A stretch of 17,245 nt of DNA, from the NCBI GenBank assembly GCA_002402005.2, contig NVUS02000009.1, positions 1 to 17,245 on the forward strand. The letters are read 5' to 3'. The notes below the pieces were generated by a model. It did no database searches, had not been told where the DNA came from, and worked only from the letters and a program-made list of their open reading frames with translations. The position numbers and the translations under genes were made by a program. Each line of letters starts with the position of its first letter. The stretch's first letter is position 1. Source of the stretch: OCS116 cluster bacterium. Its GTDB lineage: Bacteria > Pseudomonadota > Alphaproteobacteria > Rhizobiales > OSC116. Of this stretch, positions 1 through 7,577 are shown piece after piece.

Positions 1-221
1 ATCAGTACTTTAGTTCGTATGGAGTTTACTTTCGCTGATTTGTGATCTCGCCAAAAGCTATTATTTTCTTGGCCAAGTAAATCGCCTGCAGCATCGCTAG
101 CCGCATGATTGGTCACAGCAGAAGTAAACAAAATCTCCAAGTCGTGTTGCCGACAACCGTTTTCTATTTGTTGTCTCCAGTCAGTATGAATTTCACCAGA
201 CAGGTAAACATTTAAGGTCAT
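1..221 (-). CDS. YtoQ family protein (partial, C-terminus beyond the window)
   Basis: The reading frame begins at ATG (complement 219-221) and runs off the left edge, giving 73 residues. It opens with MTLNVYLSGEIHTDWRQQI and continues with FTSAVTNHAASDAAGDLLG, FWRDHKSAKVNSIRTK. This is the conserved N-terminus of the YtoQ family, a small cytoplasmic protein of unproven function that I recall as resembling nucleoside 2-deoxyribosyltransferases. There is no signal peptide. A TAGGAA Shine-Dalgarno-like stretch lies about 8 nt before the ATG, and a near-consensus sigma-70 promoter sits just upstream. The family call is confident; the biochemical role is unknown. Confidence 0.85.
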   Translation of the reverse strand, partial: MTLNVYLSGEIHTDWRQQIENGCRQHDLEILFTSAVTNHAASDAAGDLLGQENNSFWRDHKSAKVNSIRTKVL

Positions 222-596
222 GGGGTATTCCTAGCTTAATATCCGATTACATTATCGGCGAGAATGAATGATCTGTCAATTTTACAAAAGAGGCTGAAGA
301 TAGAAAGGAATAGTATATCAATTTAAACATATTGAGACTAGCCTTAAAGTAGGGCAGCATAAGCTATTATAGGCATTAAATACATATCCACCTAACGCTC
401 TGATATGTATAACGATGGAGCAATGATGTCAACTAATATCACTTGCCTTACCATAGGATTATTAGACGAATAGGATGTATAGTTGTGGCAGGATTAAAAG
501 GGGTATGGGGGTCAAGGGGTCACCTGATATCATTTTCTCAAGCAAGAAGTTGAGTTTTTGGCTAAACTCCCATTCGTTATAATAGGTTAACCCTCG
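222..596. other. Intergenic region: promoter, one inverted repeat, no recognisable gene
   Basis: Besides the promoter at 251-279, the region holds a perfect 9-bp inverted repeat, ATACATATC (380-388) and GATATGTAT (402-410), around a 13-nt loop. No T-run follows, so an operator is as likely as a terminator. Just past the VOC gene, the minus strand keeps an open frame (about 596 to 475) reading NEWEFSQKLNFLLEKMISGD, which has coding-like composition. I cannot assign it to a family; it may be the tail of a decayed gene. Confidence 0.4.
251..279 (-). promoter_or_regulatory. Sigma-70 promoter of the ytoQ-like gene
   Basis: On the minus strand a perfect -35 TTGACA (274-279) is followed by a 17-bp spacer and a GATAAT -10 (251-256), about 30 bp before the ATG at 221. 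A small inverted repeat, CCGAT-N6-ATCGG (243-258), overlaps the -10 and could bind a repressor, though it is short enough to be chance. Confidence 0.7.
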
Positions 597-1013
597 CTAA
601 CCCTCTCGTCCAGGTTCGTCAGGATCGTTGGAGAAAAGTGCAATTTTGTTGCCTTGAGGGTCGCGAAGGTAGCCAACATAAAAATGAGCTCCATACGTGT
701 CACGAAAGCCTGGCTGACCCTCGTCATAGCCGCCTGCGGCAAGTGCAGTAGAATGAAGATCACGAACCTGCTTTTGACTGCGCGCCTCAAAGGCGACCAT
801 AGCGCCGTTCCCAGCCGAGGCTGGACGTCCATCGAAGGTTGGTTTAACGTAGAAATCTGGCAAAGCGGCAGACTGACCTGGTTGTTCGGGCAGCGTGTAG
901 CTTAGGCCCTCAGGACCTTCCGTTAACGCGTAATCAAGGGCTGGTAGGAACGCCGAGTAAAACCGTTTCGCGCGAGCGATGTCATCAGCACCGACAGTGA
1001 CGTAAGCAATCAT
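597..1013 (-). CDS. VOC family protein (glyoxalase / bleomycin-resistance fold)
   Basis: A 138-residue protein beginning MIAYVTVGADDIARAKRFYSAFL, the usual first beta strand and helix of a vicinal-oxygen-chelate module. It ends with GAHFYVGYLRDPQGNKIALFSNDPDEP, the typical closing strand carrying the 'RDPxGNxI' signature. The length fits a single-module VOC protein that would dimerise to form its metal site. The family covers glyoxalases, extradiol dioxygenases and antibiotic-binding proteins, and the substrate cannot be read from sequence. AGGAAAGG about 10 nt upstream supports the ATG at 1013. The gene lies directly downstream of a serine-recombinase relic on the same strand, so it may have been moved as cargo (inference). 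Confidence 0.85.
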   Translation of the reverse strand: MIAYVTVGADDIARAKRFYSAFLPALDYALTEGPEGLSYTLPEQPGQSAALPDFYVKPTFDGRPASAGNGAMVAFEARSQKQVRDLHSTALAAGGYDEGQPGFRDTYGAHFYVGYLRDPQGNKIALFSNDPDEPGREG

Positions 1014-1040
1014 ACTGCGTGTACCTTTCCTGAAGTTTGG

Positions 1041-1215
1041 TTATTGCAACGAGTTTACTGAATTATGGTAGACCAACACACAATTAGGTTCAATTATAAA
1101 CGACAATACTCCTCGCTTTTTAGCGGCCAAAAGACCAGCTTGAGTGCGTTCGAATATCAGGGAGCGTTCAAACTGCGCGATTGAGTTCTTCGCGTCTATT
1201 GTACTCAGAAGTAAA
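1041..1215 (-). pseudogene. Relic of a serine recombinase (resolvase/invertase)
   Basis: One minus-strand frame between about 1215 and 1115 reads STIDAKNSIAQFERSLIFER and then TQAGLLAAKKRG. This matches the long-helix segment of Tn3/Hin-type resolvases (AxAEFERxLIxERTxAGLxAARxRG). The catalytic N-terminal domain and C-terminal helix-turn-helix are both absent. Downstream the frame turns into unrelated sequence and stops at 1041-1043, and upstream the homology fades within a few codons. It is a fragment of roughly 30 residues from an old mobile element, with no activity expected. Confidence 0.6.
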
Positions 1216-1337
1216 AATGAAATTGCACTTTCAAAACTCCATAAATTTAGTATTTTTGTTCAGGAAATTGGGATGTTGGCTTATTTGTCTGGTGTTTAAA
1301 TGAGGATGCAAAAAAATTTGAATTTCTGTCGCGGCAA

Positions 1338-2120
1338 TCAAAATAATCTATTGCTGAGTTTAGGAGAAATTATGGGCGTATTGGTAATCGGGTCGGAATG
1401 AATAAGACAGTCTAAATCATAAACGTTTTGAACCATCTTTTGTGTCACAATTTCTTCAGGACTGCCTTGGGCATAAATTTCACCCTTACGCATTACCACT
1501 ATATTATCTGCATATCTTGCAGCTTGAGCAATATCATGCAACACCACTATGCAAGTGTGGCCTTTGAGTGTGAGTTTTTTTATTAAATCTAAAACTTCAT
1601 ATTGATATTTTATATCTAAAAATGTGGTCGGCTCGTCTAACATTATATAGGGGGTGTCTTGCGCCAAAGCCATGGCGATGAAAGCCCGTTGTCGCTGTCC
1701 GCCTGATAATTCTGCCACATTATTTTTACGCAATTCATTTATCGATGCCAAATGAATGGCTTCATCAACCAATTCAACATCTCTGGCTGATTTTATACCG
1801 AGTACTGATTGATAAGGCGCCCGCCCATAACTGACCAATTGTTCGACATTGATTGCAGACGGAATTTCGGGATTTTGCGGTAAATAAGCAATGGTTTGGG
1901 CGACTTTTTTTGGGCGTTCTCGAAGCACATTTAAATCACCAATCTTAACACTACCCGATTTTGCTTTGATGATGCGGCCGATGGTTTTGAGTAATGTAGA
2001 TTTACCACAGCCATTAGGGCCAATTAGCGCGGTGAATTTGCCTTGCTCTATGGTTAGGTTTATGTTTTTTAGCGAAAACCCATCATAACCAGAGTTGATG
2101 TTAGCGAGTGTAATCGTCAT
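1338..2120 (-). CDS. Iron-siderophore ABC transporter, ATP-binding protein (FecE/FepC type)
   Basis: A 260-residue cytoplasmic ATPase that would power siderophore import. Motifs visible are Walker A GPNGCGKST (34-42), a Q-loop glutamine near 82, the signature LSGGQRQR (138-145), Walker B YIMLDEPT (158-165) with the catalytic glutamate, and the H-loop LHD (194-196). The set and spacing are those of the FecE/FepC/YusV subfamily. It is the last gene of the four-gene operon, its ATG lying 2 nt after the stop of the permease gene (TAATTATG), which suggests translational coupling. No clear intrinsic terminator follows the stop. The siderophore cannot be told from the ATPase; the FecB-like binding protein suggests ferric citrate or a hydroxamate. 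Confidence 0.95.
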   Translation of the reverse strand: MTITLANINSGYDGFSLKNINLTIEQGKFTALIGPNGCGKSTLLKTIGRIIKAKSGSVKIGDLNVLRERPKKVAQTIAYLPQNPEIPSAINVEQLVSYGRAPYQSVLGIKSARDVELVDEAIHLASINELRKNNVAELSGGQRQRAFIAMALAQDTPYIMLDEPTTFLDIKYQYEVLDLIKKLTLKGHTCIVVLHDIAQAARYADNIVVMRKGEIYAQGSPEEIVTQKMVQNVYDLDCLIHSDPITNTPIISPKLSNRLF

Positions 2121-2122
2121 AA

Positions 2123-3172
2123 TTATTCTTGGCTCGATGTTAGCATGATATAAATGAAAAAAGGCGCGCCGAATATAGCGGTTAGAATGCCTGCAGAAAT
2201 TTCGATGGGTGGAAATATAGCGCGCCCTGCCCCATCTGCCAGCACCACCAACAACATGCCGACCAGTGCTGAAGCTGGCAAAACAAGCCGATGATTGCCG
2301 CCGACCAATCTGCGGGCAATATGCGGTGCCATAAGCCCAACAAAACCCAGAACACCCGCCACACCAACGGAAATGCTGGCTAATAACGTGGCGATGAGCA
2401 ATAAAATTAGGCGTTGCACCTGTACGTTTAAACCCAGCCCTGTAGCGGTTTCAGCACCTAAATGTAAGATGTCCAATCTATAAGCCATTGTCAGCCCAAC
2501 CGCAGCCATTGTGCAAAGCGGCAACCAAACCGCATATACATGCGTCCAAGACCGCCCCCAAAAAGACCCAGTGAGCCAAACCAATGGTGTCGCTAGTTCG
2601 TGGGTCGGCAAAGCCACTAAGATATAATCCACACCAGACTCGCAAATAAACCCAACTGCAATGCCAACCAATGCCAAATGGACGCCAGAAAGGTTACGGC
2701 CAAAAGTTGCAAAAAATATAATAAGTGCCGCCAGAATGCCGCCAGCACATGCCGCTAGAGGCAAATAGCTAGCAGGAATGTCTGGCAATAAGATGATCAT
2801 CAAGCAGGCAAATAATGCAGCTCCAGAATTAACCCCAATAATTTTAGGGCTAGCCAACGGATTGCGAATAATGGCTTGAATAACCGCCCCTGAAATGGCC
2901 AATGCACCGCCAGTCATCAGCGCCAAAACCACCCTTGGCAAGCGAGATCTTAAAATAATGTATTTTTGTTGATCACCATCTAAATCAAACAATGTATTGA
3001 TGGTCACCTGCACAGGAATCGAAACCGCACCGACCATGAGGCTCCAAACACTGGCAACAATGACTAAAACAAACAAGACAACTTGAATGACAAATGATTT
3101 GCTACGAAAATAGACATATAAATCCGCTTGCCATTGTGGCCGTATATTTTGCTGTTTAACAGATTGGCTCAT
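2123..3172 (-). CDS. Iron-siderophore ABC transporter, permease (FecCD family, second subunit)
   Basis: An integral inner-membrane subunit of the FecCD/BtuC family, about 349 residues from the chosen start. Family hallmarks are SRLPRVVLALMTGGALAISG near the N-terminus, 'IIRNPLASPKIIGVNSGAAL', and the C-terminal VGLMAPHIARRLVGGNHR coupling loop followed by PPIEISAGILTAIFGAPFFI. A hydrophilic N-terminal tail precedes the first membrane segment. I place the start at complement 3170-3172 (MSQSVKQQ) because that ATG overlaps the TGA of the preceding permease as ATGA. A longer frame to 3235 is open but would run about 60 bp into its neighbour. It would form a heterodimer with the other permease. 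Confidence 0.93.
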   Translation of the reverse strand: MSQSVKQQNIRPQWQADLYVYFRSKSFVIQVVLFVLVIVASVWSLMVGAVSIPVQVTINTLFDLDGDQQKYIILRSRLPRVVLALMTGGALAISGAVIQAIIRNPLASPKIIGVNSGAALFACLMIILLPDIPASYLPLAACAGGILAALIIFFATFGRNLSGVHLALVGIAVGFICESGVDYILVALPTHELATPLVWLTGSFWGRSWTHVYAVWLPLCTMAAVGLTMAYRLDILHLGAETATGLGLNVQVQRLILLLIATLLASISVGVAGVLGFVGLMAPHIARRLVGGNHRLVLPASALVGMLLVVLADGAGRAIFPPIEISAGILTAIFGAPFFIYIMLTSSQE

Positions 3173-4161
3173 AATTTTGCACCTTTCACCGTGAGGCTTT
3201 GATACAGAAAATATGGCGCGCCAATTAAAGCACATATTATGCCTGTTGGAGTTTCATAGGGGAAGTTAATGAGTTTAGCCACAATATCAGCCAGAGACAT
3301 TAGCAATGCCCCTGCTAACATAGTGGCAGGCAATAATAAACGATGATCTTGACCAAAAAAACGTCGACAAAAATGCGGAATAACCAAGCCAATAAACATA
3401 ACAGGCCCTGCAACCGCAACAGTGATGGCGGTTAAAGTCGCGGCAATCACTGCCCCCATAAATTGAATGAGTTTAGGGTTGGCACCCAACCCTTGCGATG
3501 CTGCCTCGCCCAAAGCCAATAGGTTAAATTTATGAGCCAGCAAATAGCTGCTAATAATGCCCAATAGAGTCCACACTATCAATGGTTTTACATCTTGCCA
3601 ATTGGATGCTGATATATTGCCAGATGTCCAACCAATCACTTCCCTAGCTAAATCATCATCTAAAATGAAGGTAAAGCGCACCATAGCATATGAGAATGCC
3701 CCCACTGCAATGCCCGCTAAAATAAGCCGTAAGGAATTAAAACCATTTTTCGCGCTGTTGGCGAAGGAAAACGTAAGCGCACCAGCAATTAAAGCACCCA
3801 ATATTGCCATAAAATCCAAATTCAACAGGATAATGCTAGGGAATACCAGACCAAGTGTCATGCCAAGCGCTGCACCTTGATTTATACCTAGAATGGATGG
3901 CGAAGCCAGTGGATTACGCGTTATGGCCTGTAATATCATTCCAGCTAAACCTAAATTAGCACCAACCAAAATAGCCACAAATGTACGCGGCAAACGTAAG
4001 TCAAAAATTATAGATTGATTGATCGACAATTCATCAGTTGCAAATGCCGACAGCAGATCCGACAAGAATACATCTTGCCTCGGGCCAATAGATAAGGATA
4101 GCAAGGCACTTGCGCACATTGCTACCACTAATGTTATATATTTAAGGCTTAAATGCCGCAT
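3169..4161 (-). CDS. Iron-siderophore ABC transporter, permease (FecCD family, first subunit)
   Basis: A 330-residue polytopic protein of the FecCD family. It has FDLRLPRTFVAILVGANLGL, 'ITRNPLASPSILGINQGAAL', and VMFIGLVIPHFCRRFFGQDHR, the loop that contacts the ATPase, then FPYETPTGIICALIGAPYFL at the C-terminus. An uncleaved N-terminal hydrophobic segment is present. The ATG (4159-4161) overlaps the TAA of the binding-protein gene by one base (TAATG), and its own TGA overlaps the next start (ATGA), so the three genes are translationally chained. Two different permease genes, rather than one, is the FecC/FecD arrangement. Confidence 0.93.
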   Translation of the reverse strand: MRHLSLKYITLVVAMCASALLSLSIGPRQDVFLSDLLSAFATDELSINQSIIFDLRLPRTFVAILVGANLGLAGMILQAITRNPLASPSILGINQGAALGMTLGLVFPSIILLNLDFMAILGALIAGALTFSFANSAKNGFNSLRLILAGIAVGAFSYAMVRFTFILDDDLAREVIGWTSGNISASNWQDVKPLIVWTLLGIISSYLLAHKFNLLALGEAASQGLGANPKLIQFMGAVIAATLTAITVAVAGPVMFIGLVIPHFCRRFFGQDHRLLLPATMLAGALLMSLADIVAKLINFPYETPTGIICALIGAPYFLYQSLTVKGAKL

Positions 4162-5081
4162 TATTTAACTTTTTTCATAATTTCTAATAAATCAGCGGCG
4201 GTTAATTCGGCTGCCAACATGCCACGTAAACGTGACCAATTATGAGCGGTAATGTTATAAACATTACCATTTTTGACAGCTGTCAATTGTTTGAATAATG
4301 GTTCTTCAGCCCAACTATCAGTGTGCGCTGGGTCAGCATATTTTCCTAAAATTAGAATGTCAGGATTGACGACAGAAAGCTGTTCTAGCGACGTTTCAAC
4401 ATAGTTTTCGTCATATGTATCGCCATTGGTTTTGACCATATTGCTTTTAAAACCAAACAATTCTAGCAACGAGCCGTTATAAGACACTGGGCTATGTAAG
4501 AAAAGACCTGTTTTATTGGTCACGCCAAATTGGGCTACATAATTACCTGTGTTTTTCATTTGAGCAATATAGTCTTTCATTGTCGCTTTATGCGCGGCAA
4601 CACGTGCTTCCATTTGTTCAGATTTACCGATGGCTTTGCCGATAATGCTCATTTGCTCAACAGATTCAGGATAGTTGCCACTTAAGCTATCCAACACAAT
4701 GGTGGGAGCAATTTCACTAAGCGCTTCATAAACAGCACTATGACGAGTTTTATCGGCAATGATTAAGTCAGGGTTTAGCGAGGCCATAATCTCCAGACTT
4801 GGTGTTTTTCTTGTGCCAACAGACACCCATTCATTACCGATCACATCAGTATAAGCAGGTATAACACGGTCACGTTTTTTATCATCCGCAATGCCAACTG
4901 GTGATACGCCAACTGATGCCAAAGCATCTATAAAGCTGAATTCAAGTACAATGATACGTTTGGGTGCATCTGGCACATTTGTTACACCAAGCTCGTGGGT
5001 AATTTCGCCCGCATTTACAAGCGAAGCCATTCCGACCATAGCCAATGCCACGGCGGAAGTTAGATATTTTTTTATAGACAT
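4161..5081 (-). CDS. Siderophore-binding periplasmic protein (FecB-like)
   Basis: A 306-residue substrate-binding protein and first gene of the uptake operon. The first 24 residues (MSIKKYLTSAVALAMVGMAS then LVNA) form a signal peptide with probable cleavage after VNA. The mature start, with PKRIIVLEFSFIDALASVGV and SPVGIADDKKRDRVIPAY, closely follows E. coli FecB and B. subtilis YfiY. LNPDLIIADKTRHSAVYEAL and the C-terminal WSRLRGMLAAELTAADLLEI complete a class III binding-protein fold. The start at complement 5079-5081 is preferred over an upstream ATG at 5180 because it has AAGGTG about 7 nt upstream and begins the signal peptide. There is no lipobox cysteine, so it should be soluble in the periplasm. 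The likely ligand is ferric citrate or a hydroxamate siderophore (inference by homology). Confidence 0.93.
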   Translation of the reverse strand: MSIKKYLTSAVALAMVGMASLVNAGEITHELGVTNVPDAPKRIIVLEFSFIDALASVGVSPVGIADDKKRDRVIPAYTDVIGNEWVSVGTRKTPSLEIMASLNPDLIIADKTRHSAVYEALSEIAPTIVLDSLSGNYPESVEQMSIIGKAIGKSEQMEARVAAHKATMKDYIAQMKNTGNYVAQFGVTNKTGLFLHSPVSYNGSLLELFGFKSNMVKTNGDTYDENYVETSLEQLSVVNPDILILGKYADPAHTDSWAEEPLFKQLTAVKNGNVYNITAHNWSRLRGMLAAELTAADLLEIMKKVK

Positions 5082-5104
5082 ACGTTTCACCTTAATGTCA
5101 TTAC

Positions 5105-5123
5105 ACATTGCAATAAGCAATGT
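5105..5123 (-). promoter_or_regulatory. Stem-loop in the fecB-like leader
   Basis: A perfect 7-bp inverted repeat, ACATTGC-TTATT-GCAATGT, lies between the promoter and the ribosome binding site (about 5087-5092) of the binding-protein gene. It is a small stem-loop in the 5' leader. It might affect translation or transcript stability, or act as an operator. Confidence 0.4.
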
Positions 5124-5150
5124 AATAAAAGCTAAACGTGGGGGTGAGTT

Positions 5151-5180
5151 TATATAGATTTTAGCTGACCTACCTGTCAA
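5151..5180 (-). promoter_or_regulatory. Promoter of the siderophore operon
   Basis: Minus strand: a perfect -35 TTGACA (5175-5180), an 18-bp spacer and TATATA as -10 (5151-5156), about 70 bp upstream of the binding-protein start. The -35 is overlapped by a Fur-like palindrome and lies next to an Irr-like box, so iron control at this promoter is expected. Confidence 0.7.
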
Positions 5181-5191
5181 TCATTATGATT
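5179..5191. promoter_or_regulatory. Fur-like palindrome over the -35
   Basis: AATCATTATGATT is a perfect 6-1-6 inverted repeat that resembles half of the classical Fur box (ATAATGATAATCATTAT). It overlaps the -35 by 2 bp and the Irr-like box by 2 bp. A repressor bound here would block RNA polymerase. The match to Fur or Mur is suggestive only. Confidence 0.45.
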
Positions 5192-5206
5192 TAGAGAAAC
5201 TCTAAA
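5190..5206. promoter_or_regulatory. Irr-like iron control element (ICE box)
   Basis: TTTAGAGAAACTCTAAA is a perfect 7-3-7 palindrome. It agrees with the alphaproteobacterial Irr operator as I recall it (TTTAGAA-N3-TTCTAAA) except for one symmetric A-to-G change in each arm. It lies about 10 bp upstream of the -35 of the siderophore operon. Irr often activates from upstream sites under iron limitation, which would suit an uptake operon. Confidence 0.6.
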
Positions 5207-5492
5207 CAACACTCAGAAAGTGAAACTGTTATGACGGCATATTGAATAGCACACAATATTTTGACGCCGCACGACTTCAATTAGATGTTTTTAAAAAGCT
5301 TGTTCAATGGCTTGGGATATTCTGAGTGTATTTGCAGTTTTGGGACGATACTGGATAGTCCCATAATTCCATACCCAGTCCTTGTTTCAAGTTGAAAATT
5401 AAATACATTGAGAGAAGAGGGTTTTTGTTGTTATACCATAGACAACTAGCCGAATGGTTGGTTCGTAACTTTATAATATGGTTGGAGAGATT
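5207..5492. other. Intergenic region between the iron operon and the antiporter gene
   Basis: This stretch separates two divergent genes. It contains a 6-bp inverted repeat TGGGAC (5341-5346) / GTCCCA (5358-5363), and a TATAAT hexamer at 5472-5477 that has no good -35 and sits very close to the antiporter start. Open frames on both strands are short and match nothing I recognise. The antiporter promoter is not identified with confidence. Confidence 0.3.
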
Positions 5493-7172
5493 ATGCAGGA
5501 AACCATTTACCTCACACATATACTTTTTCTTCTAGCAGCAGCCGTATTGACCGTGCCCATTTTTCAGCGGCTTGGCCTTGGCTCTGTGCTGGGCTATCTT
5601 ACAGCTGGCGTAATCATTGGCCCTTGGGGCATTGGGTTGATCAATCAGGTTGAAGAAATTCGCCATATCGCCGAGTTTGGCGTTGTTTTTCTTTTGTTTA
5701 TTATTGGAATTGAGCTGAACTTTACCCGTTTGATGGCCATGAGACGTATGGTACTTGGACTGGGATTAAGCCAATTCATGATTACCGGGAGTATTTTAGC
5801 TGGGGTGGCATTGTTCTTCAACATTCCTATGGATACGGCCTTTATCATAGGCTTTGGCCTCGCCTTGTCCTCCACGGCTTTTGGCCTCCAGACATTAACC
5901 GAAAAAAACGAAATGGAGAGTTTAACGGGGCGTACATCTTTTTCCATATTGCTATTGCAAGATTTGGCCGTTGTACCACTTCTAACCCTTGTGTCGTTTT
6001 TAGCACATGATAACGCGACAACATGGTTTTCCTTTCTTCAGGGCGCATTCGCTATTATTGCGGTGATTCTAGCAGGGCGATTTATCGTCCCCCCTGCCCT
6101 GCGTCTGGTTGCTGCAAGTCAGAATGCTGAGGTTTTCATCGCGGCTGCGATATTGGTTGTACTGGGCACTGCATGGCTCTTGGAAGCTGTGGGGCTGTCG
6201 ATGGCTCTTGGCGCTTTTCTGGCTGGATTGATATTGGCGGATTCACATTATCGTCACCAGATAGTTGCTGACATTCAGCCATTTCGGGGGCTTCTTCTTG
6301 GTTTATTTTTCATGTCAGTCGGCATGTCTGTAGATTTTGGCATTCTCTTGGATGAGCCGTTGTTAATTGCTGGATTGGTTGGGGCATTGTTAATTATTAA
6401 AATCATTGTGATTTTGGGCGTGTGCAAAATTGCGCGTATTAATAATGGGGTATCCGTTCGGGTCTCAATGTTACTCTCACAAAGCGGTGAATTTGGATTT
6501 GTTTTATTTGGCTTGGCTGTCGTGCTCGGCCTCATGGATATGGAATTATTCAAAATGCTCACCCTCATAATCGCCATGAGTATGATATTAGCACCATTTA
6601 TGAACCTCTTCGGCGAGAGTATAGAGAAGCGTTTAAGAAAGAATGGAAAGCCAACCTCTTCCGATGGAGTGATTACAAAGCTCGATGCTGAATATTTCAT
6701 CATTTTGGTAGGCTTTGGTCGGGTCGGTAGGCGCGTGGCTAAAATTCTTGATGCTGGTAGTGTTTCCTATCTTGCATTGGATAGCAACCCTGACCTCGTA
6801 ACGAAGGGGGAGAAAGATGGGTTTTCTGTTATTTACGGGGACGCTGGCCGCTATGACGTTTTGAATGCCATGGGCGCAGCACGAGCAGGTGCCATCGTCA
6901 TTACAATCGACGAGGCAAATATAACCGAACAGCTCGTCCATCTTATCCGTGCCCGCTACCCCAAAATACCAATTTATGTAAGAGGGCATGATCAAGAGCA
7001 TTGCGAAAAACTATATAAAGCGGGCGCAACCATTCCTGTTTCGGAAACGTTAGAGGCAAGTTTAAAATTGGCTGGCGCTGCCCTTTCGGTTAGCGGCGTT
7101 TCCGATGAAACGGTTAGTGATCTTTTGGACGATTTTCGGGAGGTGTATTATGAAGGGTTGAGCGGTAATTAG
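5493..7172 (+). CDS. Monovalent cation:proton antiporter-2 (KefB/KefC type) with C-terminal RCK domain
   Basis: A 559-residue inner-membrane protein of the CPA2 family, expected to exchange K+ or Na+ for protons. Residues 1-385 are about 12 hydrophobic segments with CPA2 hallmarks: 'GYLTAGVIIGPWGIGLI' near 34-50, ALSSTAFGLQTL, LLLQDLAVVPLL, GAFLAGLILADSHYRHQI and LSQSGEFGFVLFG. After a charged linker, a TrkA-N/RCK Rossmann domain starts near 402 with LVGFGRVGRRVA, then YGDAGRYDVLNAMGAARAGA and VRGHDQEHCEKLYKAGA. The ATG at 5493 is chosen over the in-frame ATG at 5478 because GGAGA lies 4-8 nt before it. No KefF or KefG ancillary quinone-reductase gene is adjacent, so glutathione-adduct gating of the classical kind is not indicated by context. 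Ion specificity is not readable. Confidence 0.92.
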   Translation: MQETIYLTHILFLLAAAVLTVPIFQRLGLGSVLGYLTAGVIIGPWGIGLINQVEEIRHIAEFGVVFLLFIIGIELNFTRLMAMRRMVLGLGLSQFMITGSILAGVALFFNIPMDTAFIIGFGLALSSTAFGLQTLTEKNEMESLTGRTSFSILLLQDLAVVPLLTLVSFLAHDNATTWFSFLQGAFAIIAVILAGRFIVPPALRLVAASQNAEVFIAAAILVVLGTAWLLEAVGLSMALGAFLAGLILADSHYRHQIVADIQPFRGLLLGLFFMSVGMSVDFGILLDEPLLIAGLVGALLIIKIIVILGVCKIARINNGVSVRVSMLLSQSGEFGFVLFGLAVVLGLMDMELFKMLTLIIAMSMILAPFMNLFGESIEKRLRKNGKPTSSDGVITKLDAEYFIILVGFGRVGRRVAKILDAGSVSYLALDSNPDLVTKGEKDGFSVIYGDAGRYDVLNAMGAARAGAIVITIDEANITEQLVHLIRARYPKIPIYVRGHDQEHCEKLYKAGATIPVSETLEASLKLAGAALSVSGVSDETVSDLLDDFREVYYEGLSGN

Positions 7173-7199
7173 CGTTTAAAACTAACTCACTTATTTGTT

Positions 7200-7493
7200 T
7201 CATAATCCGCACTTATATGTAAAAGGCCGCCCGTCAGTGGTAACTATTTTTTGAATATGACGGGCCAATTTCAAACGCCAATACTGGTTCACTTTCAAGT
7301 GCCAATTCACAAACGGCTTATATACACTACTTATAACCTCATAAAGACTTACATATAAGTCGTTATCTACCAAACATTGATGCTCTTCGTCCTGTCCATT
7401 ATCATATGTAGCAGTGATTATATTGCTATGATTTCTGCTAATAATGTACTTCATAAAGAACACCACAGTGCTTTCTTTGGTAAATTGATACAT
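7200..7493 (-). CDS. Hypothetical protein (97 residues, unrecognised)
   Basis: An open frame of 97 codons beginning MYQFTKESTVVFF and ending RLKLARHIQKIVTTDGRPFTYKCGL. The product is soluble and contains the aromatic-rich stretch YKPFVNWHLKVNQYWRLKLA. No family is recognised. Neither the first ATG nor the internal one at 7454 has a clear Shine-Dalgarno sequence, so the start is uncertain. It is convergent with the antiporter gene and divergent from the mobile-mystery pair. It may be a genuine orphan gene or a chance frame. Confidence 0.4.
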   Translation of the reverse strand: MYQFTKESTVVFFMKYIISRNHSNIITATYDNGQDEEHQCLVDNDLYVSLYEVISSVYKPFVNWHLKVNQYWRLKLARHIQKIVTTDGRPFTYKCGL

Positions 7494-7548
7494 ATGGGAT
7501 ATTAATAAATAGACTTAAAACTTAATTAGATTATTTATAAATATCCTT

Positions 7549-7577
7549 TTGACAAATTTAGCATATCTATATATAGT
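7549..7577 (+). promoter_or_regulatory. Promoter of the mobile mystery A/B operon
   Basis: TTGACA (7549-7554), a 17-bp spacer and TATAGT (7572-7577), about 35 bp before the ATG at 7611. The flanking DNA is very AT-rich. A repeated element overlaps the -10, so regulation by the product of the first gene is plausible. Confidence 0.7.

Noticed and set aside
391..411. CCTAACGCTCTGAT sequence resembling an integron attC end
   Set aside because: No matching complementary core (GTTRRRY) at the correct spacing, and no cassette array nearby.
1194..1203. GCGTCTATTG shared with the dusA scar at 11643, possible third dusA copy
   Set aside because: The similarity is limited to about 10 bp, the surrounding frame encodes a resolvase-like segment, and no SVAPM motif is present.
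3173..3235. N-terminal extension of the second permease to an upstream ATG
   Set aside because: It would overlap the preceding permease by over 60 bp; the ATGA overlap at 3169-3172 gives the typical coupled start.
5472..5477. Perfect TATAAT before the antiporter gene
   Set aside because: No acceptable -35 at 16-18 bp, and it would place the transcript start within a few bases of the ribosome site; not called as a promoter.
5304..5519. Minus-strand open frame of 71 codons between the iron operon and the antiporter gene
   Set aside because: It overlaps the antiporter start, has no ribosome site or recognisable motif, and its composition is not convincingly coding.
6275..6703. Long minus-strand open frame inside the antiporter gene
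   Set aside because: It is antisense to a membrane-protein gene with clear family motifs; its lysine/asparagine-rich translation is a shadow of hydrophobic codons.
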